The position numbers were made by a program, and so were the translations under genes. A DNA stretch of 33,849 nucleotides from CAZFHZ01 sp964519015 (lineage in GTDB: Bacteria > Blakebacterota > Blakebacteria > Blakebacterales > CAYUVJ01), in NCBI GenBank assembly GCA_964519015.1, contig CAZFHZ010000031.1, positions 1 through 33,849 on the forward strand. Reading direction: 5' to 3'. Below, one piece after another: positions 22,070 to 28,796 of this stretch (its first letter is position 1; the number at the start of each line of letters is the position of its first letter). The notes under the pieces were generated by a model, which was not told the DNA's origin, made no database searches, and was given only the letters and a program-made list of their open reading frames with translations.

Positions 22070-23140
22070 ATGCAGGAACGGACGCGAGGGATCCGGGGTC
22101 TGGCTATCGCCGTCGTGCTGATCGCCGTGGCGGCGCCTACCGTGGTGGCGACGGCCCAGACGGCTTCCCGACACGTGCTCGACGGTCGCGATGTGGCGGT
22201 CTACAACCTGGCCGGCAAGGTGGTCGTACGGGGGACGGAGGAGGCTGCCACCGTGGTAGTGGTCTCTCCCGGCGGCCCGGATGCCGGACGGATCAGCATC
22301 GAGAGCGGTGTCATCGACGGGCGGCCGACCCTGCGGGCCGTCTTCCCCGACGATCGAATCGTCTATCCCGCCCTCAGCCGGGGCTCCAGCACCTATATCC
22401 GGGTTCGGGAGGACGGCACCTTCGGGAGCGACAGCAGCCGCGGTCGCCGGGTCCGGGTCTCCGGTTCGGGTAGCGGCCTGGAAGGCTGGGCCGACCTGGA
22501 GGTCAGGCTGGCCACCGGGAGCAGTCTGCGGATCTTCGTGGGCGGGGGCGCGATCACGGTGACCGACGTCGAGGGGGACCTGCGTCTGGACACCCACATC
22601 GGCCCGGTCACCGCTCAAGGGGTGGTGGGCCATCTGATCATCGACACCGGATCGGGTGCGGTCGATATCACTACCGTGCAGGGGGATGTCGATGTGGACA
22701 CCGGTTCCGGCTCGGTCACGCTCAACGCCCTTCGCTCCGGCCGCATCATGGTCGACACCGGGTCGGGACGGGTGACCGGCGGAGACCTCCAGGCGGACCG
22801 GCTGGAAGTGGACACGGGTAGTGGACGGATCGGACTGAGTTCGGTCTCGGCCGGAGTGCTTCGCCTCGACACCGGCAGCGGGACGGTCGATCTCGACCTG
22901 ATCTCGAACGTACGTTCGCTGGTCATCGACACCGGTTCAGGGGGAGTTGTGCTGAGTGTGCCGTCGGTGATCGACGCCGAGCTGGAGATCGACATCGGGA
23001 GCGGGGGCATCACCATCGACGTCCCCATCGAGTACCGGAAGAAGAGCCGCTCCTACGTGCTGGGTCTGCTCGGCAGCGGGCAGGGACGCATCTCCATCGA
23101 CACGGGGTCGGGATCCGTGAAGGTCGTGCGCCGACGCTGA
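22070..23140 (+). CDS. DUF4097-like exported beta-solenoid protein with DTGSG repeats
   Basis: 356 residues with a signal peptide (hydrophobic 11-27, VVATAQ). A head domain (residues ~30-165) is followed by a repeat region in which DTGSG recurs eight times (one copy DIGSG) at intervals of 18-21 residues: IIDTGSGAVDI, VDVDTGSGSVTL, IMVDTGSGRVTG, LEVDTGSGRIGL and so on, ending ISIDTGSGSVKVV. This regular rung length predicts a parallel beta-helix, as in DUF4097 putative adhesins. The function of these proteins is unproven; surface or periplasmic binding is the usual suggestion. ATG 22070 follows a GAGGGGGG stretch and begins the signal peptide. The second DUF4097 gene downstream has its own promoter. 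Confidence 0.88.
   Translation: MQERTRGIRGLAIAVVLIAVAAPTVVATAQTASRHVLDGRDVAVYNLAGKVVVRGTEEAATVVVVSPGGPDAGRISIESGVIDGRPTLRAVFPDDRIVYPALSRGSSTYIRVREDGTFGSDSSRGRRVRVSGSGSGLEGWADLEVRLATGSSLRIFVGGGAITVTDVEGDLRLDTHIGPVTAQGVVGHLIIDTGSGAVDITTVQGDVDVDTGSGSVTLNALRSGRIMVDTGSGRVTGGDLQADRLEVDTGSGRIGLSSVSAGVLRLDTGSGTVDLDLISNVRSLVIDTGSGGVVLSVPSVIDAELEIDIGSGGITIDVPIEYRKKSRSYVLGLLGSGQGRISIDTGSGSVKVVRRR
22643..23113 (+). repeat. DTGSG-encoding degenerate repeats (eight copies)
   Basis: Eight in-frame copies of a GACACCGG(N)TC(N)GG-like unit encode DTGSG (one DIGSG) at about 57-base spacing, with a longer gap before the last copy. Third-position variation between copies shows they are old and under protein-level selection, rather than a recent DNA expansion. 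Confidence 0.8.
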
Positions 23141-23142
23141 AC

Positions 23143-23171
23143 TTGCAGCGGAGTGTCCGGTATCCGACAAT
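23143..23171 (+). promoter_or_regulatory. Promoter of second DUF4097 gene, leaderless arrangement
   Basis: TTGCAG (23143-23148), a 17-base spacer and GACAAT (23166-23171, 4 of 6 match). ATG 23179 begins 8 bases past the -10 box, with no Shine-Dalgarno. It starts just 3 bases after the upstream stop codon. Confidence 0.65.
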
Positions 23172-23178
23172 ACTCCGC

Positions 23179-24165
23179 ATGGCCTTCGATCCCGACTCCC
23201 GCCGCGCCTGCGCCGCTCGGTTGGCAGTTTTCATCGGCCTGCTGACCGCGGGCGCGGCTCTTTTCATCCCCCTCGGAGTCCGGGCTCAGCCGATACGCGC
23301 CACCGAGGAGACCCGCCGTTTCGAGCTCGCCTCCGGGACCCTCCTGAGGGTGACCAACCCGTTCGGCGAGGTGGAGGTCCGGGGGGTGCCGGGGCGGACG
23401 GTCAACCTCCTCATCCGTCGAGAGGTACCGGCGGGCGAGTTCCCCGACTGGGAGATCGACCTCGCGATGCCGGTCGAAGTGGTCCCCGACAGCGCGGGGG
23501 TGGAGATCCGGGTCCCCCGCCGACCCTCCCCGGGTTGGGATGTGCCGGGGGGCGGGACCCGGCGGCATCTCCGGCTCCGGCTCGAAGTACCCTCCGACTG
23601 CGCCCTGTGGGCGGGGACGGTCGCCGGTCCCATCCAGGTCAACGGGGTCTCCGGAGCCATCACCCTGGAAGCCACCAGCGGCCGGCTCGGGGTGCGTGAT
23701 GCCCGGGCCCGGGTGCAGCTCGGGACGGTCACCGGCGACATCACGGTGGTCGGTCTGCGGGAGGGGGCGGATATCAACACCGTCTCGGGCAACGTCGTGG
23801 TCACGGGAGCGGCCGGGGAGGTCGCGGTTACTTGTGTCTCCGGCGATATCGTGATCCGGGATTCGGCGGCCAGCCAGGTCCGGGCGAGCAATACCGGTGG
23901 TGATATCACCTTCTCCGGCGGACTGGTCCCCGGCGGGATCTACCGTCTCAGTAGCCATTCCGGTGACATCCGTTTCCACGTCACTGGCCGGGCGGGCTGC
24001 CAGGCCCAGCTCAGCACCTTCTCCGGGAGTATCTCGGTCCCCCTCGAGTTCACCCTGACCGGGGAACGTACCAGCCGGCGGAGCCTGGAGGGCAGATATG
24101 GAAACGGCGAAGCACTGGTCGAGCTGACCGCCTTCTCCGGGAACGTCGTCCTGCTGGGCGGCTGA
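23179..24165 (+). CDS. DUF4097-like exported beta-solenoid protein
   Basis: 328 residues. The signal peptide (residues ~12-36, AVFIGLLTAGAALFIPLGVRAQ) is followed by DUF4097 repeats. Here the conserved turn is (T/V)SG(D/N/S) rather than DTGSG: GVSGAITLEATSGRLGV, TVTGDITVVGL, NTVSGNVVVTG, CVSGDIVI, SHSGDIRF, STFSGSISV, AFSGNVVLLGG. The signature FNPFGEV-like opening (VTNPFGEVEVRGVPGRTVNL) matches DUF4097 proteins. The ATG at 23179 is preferred over the upstream frame opening at 23143, because the promoter occupies that stretch. It is probably exported to the periplasm or surface, with the same kind of role as its neighbour; they are related paralogues with diverged repeats. Confidence 0.85.
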   Translation: MAFDPDSRRACAARLAVFIGLLTAGAALFIPLGVRAQPIRATEETRRFELASGTLLRVTNPFGEVEVRGVPGRTVNLLIRREVPAGEFPDWEIDLAMPVEVVPDSAGVEIRVPRRPSPGWDVPGGGTRRHLRLRLEVPSDCALWAGTVAGPIQVNGVSGAITLEATSGRLGVRDARARVQLGTVTGDITVVGLREGADINTVSGNVVVTGAAGEVAVTCVSGDIVIRDSAASQVRASNTGGDITFSGGLVPGGIYRLSSHSGDIRFHVTGRAGCQAQLSTFSGSISVPLEFTLTGERTSRRSLEGRYGNGEALVELTAFSGNVVLLGG

Positions 24166-24312
24166 CAACCCGCTGTCGGGACCTCCCCATACCGTACTGG
24201 CTCCGGATGAGGATTCTCCGGATATTGAGACCCGGGTCGCCACCCGGCCGGCCCATCCCGAATCGGCAACGACCGGACCAACCGGCCCGCAGCAGAGGAG
24301 AGGAAGCGGCTC

Positions 24313-25206
24313 ATGGAACCGATCCGGACCACCCGGCTGGAAGGACTCGAACTCGCCGGACGCGGCAAGGTGCGCGACATCTATGACCTGGGCGATGAGC
24401 TCCTGATCGTGGCCAGCGACCGCCTCTCGGCCTTCGACGTGGTCCTCCCCACCCCCATCCCCTTCAAGGGAGCGGTCCTGACCCAGATCTCCGCCTGGTG
24501 GTTCGACCGGATGGAAGGGGTGGTGGCCAACCACCTGGTCACCGTCGACCCGGCCGACTACCCCGAAGCCGCCCGCCGGCACCAGGAGGTCCTGCGGGGC
24601 AGGAGTATGCTGGTCCGGAAAGCCCAGCCCTTCCCGGTGGAGTGCGTGGTGCGGGGTTACCTGGCCGGCTCCGGCTGGAAGGAGTACACCGGCGGGGGCT
24701 CGGTGAGCGGCGTGGAACTCCCCCCCGGATTGAGGGAATCCGACCGGCTCCCCGAGCCGATCTTCACCCCGGCCACCAAGGCGGAGCGGGGCACTCACGA
24801 CGAGAACATCAGCTTCGCGAGGATGGCCGACCTGGTGGGCGCCGACACCGCCGGTCGGCTGCGCGATCTGTCAGTCGCCATCTACCTGCAGGGGGCCGAG
24901 GAAGCGGCGGCGAAAGGCGTGATCATCGCCGACACCAAGTTCGAGTTCGGCCTGCTGGACGGTGAGATCATCCTCATCGACGAAGTGCTCACGCCCGACT
25001 CCTCCCGCTTCTGGCCGGCCGAGACCTATCAGCCGGGCCGTTCCCAGCAGAGCCTGGACAAGCAGTACGTGCGCGACTACCTGGAGACGCTCGACTGGGA
25101 CAAGACCGATCCTGGGCCGGAGCTCCCGGTCGAGGTGGTGGCTGAGACCTCCCGGCGCTACCGGCAGATATACGAGTGGCTGACGGGGGGTACGCTCGAG
25201 GCATGA
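24313..25206 (+). CDS. purC: Phosphoribosylaminoimidazole-succinocarboxamide synthase
   Basis: 297-residue cytosolic SAICAR synthetase of purine biosynthesis, which joins CAIR and aspartate using ATP. Seen: GRGKVRDIYDLGDELLIVASDRLSAFD at the N-terminus (nucleotide-binding strand-turn and SDR-SAFD motif), VECVVRGYLAGSGWKEY, KAERGTHDENIS, IIADTKFEFG and DEVLTPDSSRFWP. The length fits the roughly 300-residue monofunctional form rather than the short ~240-residue E. coli type. The start at 24313 follows GGAGAGGAAG. The 147 bases upstream hold no recognisable riboswitch. Its stop overlaps the ATG of the DUF5916 gene. Asp is a substrate here, but no functional link to the distant aspartase is implied. 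Confidence 0.96.
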   Translation: MEPIRTTRLEGLELAGRGKVRDIYDLGDELLIVASDRLSAFDVVLPTPIPFKGAVLTQISAWWFDRMEGVVANHLVTVDPADYPEAARRHQEVLRGRSMLVRKAQPFPVECVVRGYLAGSGWKEYTGGGSVSGVELPPGLRESDRLPEPIFTPATKAERGTHDENISFARMADLVGADTAGRLRDLSVAIYLQGAEEAAAKGVIIADTKFEFGLLDGEIILIDEVLTPDSSRFWPAETYQPGRSQQSLDKQYVRDYLETLDWDKTDPGPELPVEVVAETSRRYRQIYEWLTGGTLEA

Positions 25207-27500
25207 GTCGCCTGACGGTCTCCGACCTCATCCTCTCGGCGCTGCTCGGCCTGGTCTCCAGTAATGGTGTCTGTGCCCAGCAGGACATGCTCCACTACGA
25301 CCCCCACGAGTACGTGGTACGGGCGGTGCGTATCCCGGGCAGCCCGGTCATCGACGGACGACTGGACGAGCCGGCCTGGGGACGCGCCGAGCCCGCCACC
25401 GGGTTCGTCCAGCGCAATCCACGGGAGGGGGCCCCTGCCTCCGAAGGGACCGAGGTCCGTATCCTCTTCACCGGCAGTACGCTCTACATAGGGGCCCGCA
25501 TGTATGTGGCCGACCCCTCGCGCCTGGTCGTCACCCAGATGCGGCGCGACTCGATGCTCCAGGGAGACGAGTACCTGGACATCGTCCTCGACACCTTCCA
25601 CGACCACCGCAACGGTTTCCAGTTCCAGGTCAACCCGGCCGGCGCCCGCTCCGACGCCTACATCACCGACGAGGGGAGGGACGTCAACCGCGACTTCAAT
25701 ATCGTCTGGGAGGCGGTCACAGCCCGGGACGCCCTGGGCTGGACCGTCGAGATCGCCATCCCCTTCAGTCAGCTCCGTTTCCCCGACGACCCCGGACCGC
25801 AGGTCTGGGGGATAAACTTCTACCGCAACATCCGGCACCTGAACGAAGAAGATTACTGGGTCCCCACCCCCCGCGACTTCGGGTTCCGGGCCATCAGCCG
25901 GCTCTCTAATGCCGGCCTGCTGGAGGGACTCGAAGGGCTGCGCAGCGGGCGCAACCTCCAGCTCAAACCGTACGGCCTGACCGGTGGCGCCCTGCTGCGG
26001 GAACGGGAGGAGAGCGGCCACATCATCCGGAGCTCCGACGGCCTGGCCGACGCCGGGCTCGACATGAAGGTGGGCCTGGCGACCAACCTGACCCTCGATC
26101 TGACCTTCAATACCGACTTCGCCCAGGTGGAGGCGGACCAGGAGCGGATCAACCTGACCCGCTTCAGCCTTTTCTTCCCGGAGAAACGAGACTTCTTCCT
26201 GGAAGGGGCGGGCATCTTCGGGGGGACGGGCGGCCGGGGGGGGATGGGTGGAGGAGGGGGTGAGGGGGGTGGGGGCCCCCCTCTGCAGCTCTTCTATAGC
26301 CGCCGGATCGGCCTCTCGGAGGGACGGGAGGTCCCCATCCTGGGCGGGGGGAAACTGACCGGACGGGCAGGCCCCTGGACGCTCGGGGCCATGAACGTGC
26401 TCACCGACACCCATCGCTATACGGTCGACGATTCGACCGAGACGGTCGTCCCGACCACCCTCTGGTCGGTGTTGAGTGTGCGCCGCAACGTCTTGAGCCG
26501 TTCCACGATCGGCCTGCTGGCGGCCAGCAAGGACCCCCGCCAGGGAGGATACAACCGGACCCTCGGCGTGGACGCCAACTTCGCGCTCGGTCGCAGCCAC
26601 TCGCTGACCGGGCAGATCGCCCGGGTGTACGACCCCGATGTCTCCGGCGATGCGCTCGCCTACAGCGGACAGTACCGGCTCGACACCGACCGCTGGGAGC
26701 TTCAAGCGAACCACCGCCGGATCGGCGAGGCCTTCGATCCCGAGACCGGTTATGTACGGCGTACCGGTCTGCGCGAGACAGGGGGGCAGTTCGGTTGGAG
26801 TCCCCGCCCCGAGCGGCTGGGCATCCGGCAGGTCTCCTTCACCTTCGAAGGCTCCTACCTGACCGACCTGCACGACCGGCTCGAGACCCGCGAACTCCAG
26901 TTCCGTGTCTGGACCTTCATGGAGAACACCGCCAACTACTTCCTGACCGTCCAGCGCAGCTTCGACCGGGTCCCGGAGGACTTCACCATCTTCTACGACC
27001 CGGACACCGAGGATATGGTGACCATCCCGGCCGGTCCGTACGAGTGGAACGAAGTCTCACTTCGCCTCAACTCCGACAGCCGCCGGTCGGTCAGCCTGCG
27101 GGGTGGGGGGAGTTACGGTGGTTACTACGGGGGATGGAAACTGAGCGGCAACCTGGATCTGAGCTGGCGCCCCTCCGCCAACCTGAACAGCAGCCTGAAC
27201 TTCAGCCGGAACCTGGTCTGGGACGCCGGGGTCGGTGACCTTGGTTCCTTCGCCACCCACGTGGTGAGTCTTCGGGTCAACTATGCCTTCACCCCCAGCC
27301 TCTTCACCAAGGCGTACGTCCAGTATAATGATCAGCGGAACACGATCGTGTCGAACTACCTGCTCCACTGGATCCTGAGGGACGGTACCGAACTCTACCT
27401 GGTCTACAACGAGAACTACCTCACCGGGATCGACTACTCCCGTCCCTTCGCTTCCAACCGTACCCTGATGCTCAAAGGCACTTACCTGTTGCTCTGGTGA
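25203..27500 (+). CDS. DUF5916 outer-membrane protein with CBM9-like N-terminal domain
   Basis: 765 residues with a signal peptide (hydrophobic 7-24, VCAQQ). Residues ~40-225 are a carbohydrate-binding-like beta-sandwich (PGSPVIDGRLDEPAWGRAE, TLYIGARMYV, WTVEIAIPFSQLRF), the usual N-terminus of DUF5916 proteins. The rest is DUF5916: FNTDFAQVEADQERINLTRFSLFFPEKRDFFLEG is the family hallmark, followed by amphipathic strands predicted to form an outer-membrane barrel (GGGSYGGYYGGWKLSGNLDLSW, SLRVNYAFTPSLFTKAYVQYND). A Gly-rich low-complexity loop (26218-26282) interrupts the hallmark region. Function is unproven; these proteins are common in Bacteroidota and Gemmatimonadota. The start overlaps the purC stop by 4 bases (ATGA). 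Confidence 0.9.
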   Translation: MSRLTVSDLILSALLGLVSSNGVCAQQDMLHYDPHEYVVRAVRIPGSPVIDGRLDEPAWGRAEPATGFVQRNPREGAPASEGTEVRILFTGSTLYIGARMYVADPSRLVVTQMRRDSMLQGDEYLDIVLDTFHDHRNGFQFQVNPAGARSDAYITDEGRDVNRDFNIVWEAVTARDALGWTVEIAIPFSQLRFPDDPGPQVWGINFYRNIRHLNEEDYWVPTPRDFGFRAISRLSNAGLLEGLEGLRSGRNLQLKPYGLTGGALLREREESGHIIRSSDGLADAGLDMKVGLATNLTLDLTFNTDFAQVEADQERINLTRFSLFFPEKRDFFLEGAGIFGGTGGRGGMGGGGGEGGGGPPLQLFYSRRIGLSEGREVPILGGGKLTGRAGPWTLGAMNVLTDTHRYTVDDSTETVVPTTLWSVLSVRRNVLSRSTIGLLAASKDPRQGGYNRTLGVDANFALGRSHSLTGQIARVYDPDVSGDALAYSGQYRLDTDRWELQANHRRIGEAFDPETGYVRRTGLRETGGQFGWSPRPERLGIRQVSFTFEGSYLTDLHDRLETRELQFRVWTFMENTANYFLTVQRSFDRVPEDFTIFYDPDTEDMVTIPAGPYEWNEVSLRLNSDSRRSVSLRGGGSYGGYYGGWKLSGNLDLSWRPSANLNSSLNFSRNLVWDAGVGDLGSFATHVVSLRVNYAFTPSLFTKAYVQYNDQRNTIVSNYLLHWILRDGTELYLVYNENYLTGIDYSRPFASNRTLMLKGTYLLLW

Positions 27501-28743
27501 TGGAGATGAGAACGGACATCCCACCGACCCGCCGGCTCTTCTGGGAAAACCCGATGAGCGAACGCTTCACCTCCGAGGTGCTCGCCGCCGAGGGGCAGGG
27601 GGAGGAGGGGGTGCGCGTCGCCCTCTCAAGCACCGCCTTCTATCCCGAAGGAGGGGGTCAGCCGGCCGACGGGGGCGGCTCGGCGAGGCCGAGGTCACCG
27701 ACGTCCAGGAAGAGACCGGTGTCGTGTGGCACCTCCTCGACCGGCCGGTCGAGGTCGGCGGGGTGCTCGAGGGGGTCATCGACTGGCACCGCCGCTGGGA
27801 CCACATGCAGCAGCATTCCGGGCAGCACCTGCTGAGCCGGATCCTGATGCGTGATTTCGGGGCTCAGACCCGTGGTTTCCACCTGGGGGCCGACGAAGTG
27901 ACCATCGATGTCTCCGAGGAACTGGAACCGAAGCAGCTCAGCCTGGCCGAGTCGCGGGTCAACGCCCTGATCGACGAGGACCTCCCCATCGCTGCCCGGC
28001 TGGTGGGCCGGGAGGACCCGGCCGTGGCGGCCGCCCGCAAGAAGCCTCCGGAGGGGATCGAGGAAGTGCGGCTGGTGGAGATCGCCGGGCTCGACACGGT
28101 GCCGTGCGGAGGCACCCATGTGTCCTCCACCGGCCGGATCGGCGGTCTGCACATCCTCTCGAGCGGCGGCCGGCGCGTCCACGGACTGCAACGCATCGTC
28201 TTCCTCTGCGGGGGGCGGTTGCGCCGCGACTACGCCCGGCTCGAACGCCTCAGCAGCGGGCTCGCCCTGCTGTTGACCACCTCGCCGGAACAATTCGCCG
28301 AACGCTTCGAGGACCTCCAGGAGCAGAACCGCGAACTGAAGCGGGAGGTCACCGAATTGCGCTCCGCCCTGGTCCCCCTCCGGGCCTCGGCGCTGCTGGA
28401 GGCGGCCCAGCGGGTGGGCCCGGCCCGGGTGATCCTGGCCCGGCTGGATGACCTGCCCCCCGAAGCCCTCCCCTCCCTGGCGGCCGACTTGGCTACCCGG
28501 CCCGACGTAGTGGTGCTGCTGGGCGCGGTGGTCTCCGGGGCCGGCCGGCTGGTCTTCGCCCGCGGCCCGGCGGTACCGGCGGACATGGGGGCACTGCTCA
28601 AGGAAGTGGTCCCGATCCTGGGCGGGGGGGGTGGCGGGGCCCCCGAGCACGCCTCGGGTGGCGGACCACAGGGGGAGGCGCTCGATGTGGCCCTTACCAC
28701 CGCCTTCGAACGGCTCCGCGCGGTCCTGATCCCCACTTCCTGA
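27500..28743 (+). pseudogene. AlaX-like alanyl-tRNA editing protein, interrupted by a -1 frameshift
   Basis: Two overlapping frames together encode one protein of about 414 residues. The first (from ATG 27500, or 27506) has PTRRLFWENPMSERFTSEVL and STAFYPEGGGQPAD, the AlaX/AlaRS N-terminal signature. At the five-G run 27671-27675 the frame must slip by -1, after which LGEAEVTDVQEETGVVWHLLD, HMQQHSGQHLLSRIL (H-x3-H metal site) and PCGGTHVSSTG (C and H ligands) follow. The C-terminal part (PDVVVLLGAVVSGAGRLVFA, GGGGGGAPEHASGGG) is a DHHA1 domain, so this is the long AlaX form. The real start overlaps the DUF5916 stop (TGATG). Either a one-base homopolymer sequencing error or a genuine inactivation; everything else looks intact. 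Confidence 0.85.
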
Positions 28744-28782
28744 TCCCACCGGGTCGGGCCCCCGACCCCGCGTCCCGCCGGT

Positions 28783-28788
28783 TAGGCT
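28783..28788 (+). promoter_or_regulatory. Possible -10 box for lon
   Basis: TAGGCT at 28783-28788 lies 9 bases before an in-frame GTG at 28797, in the same register as other leaderless promoters in the window. No convincing -35 box is present at 16-18 bases upstream, so this is tentative. Confidence 0.3.
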
Positions 28789-28796
28789 TGCCCCTT

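Noticed and set aside
22643..23113. CRISPR-like or satellite repeat array
   Set aside because: Repeats are short, degenerate at third codon positions, in frame and explained by the DTGSG protein repeat.
24166..24312. Purine riboswitch or PurR-like operator before purC
   Set aside because: The 147 bases show no purine-riboswitch core or PurBox that I can recognise, and no convincing promoter pair.
27660..27690. Programmed -1 ribosomal frameshift in alaX
   Set aside because: There is no clear X-XXY-YYZ slippery heptamer or downstream pseudoknot visible, and AlaX is not known to use recoding. A G-run indel is simpler.
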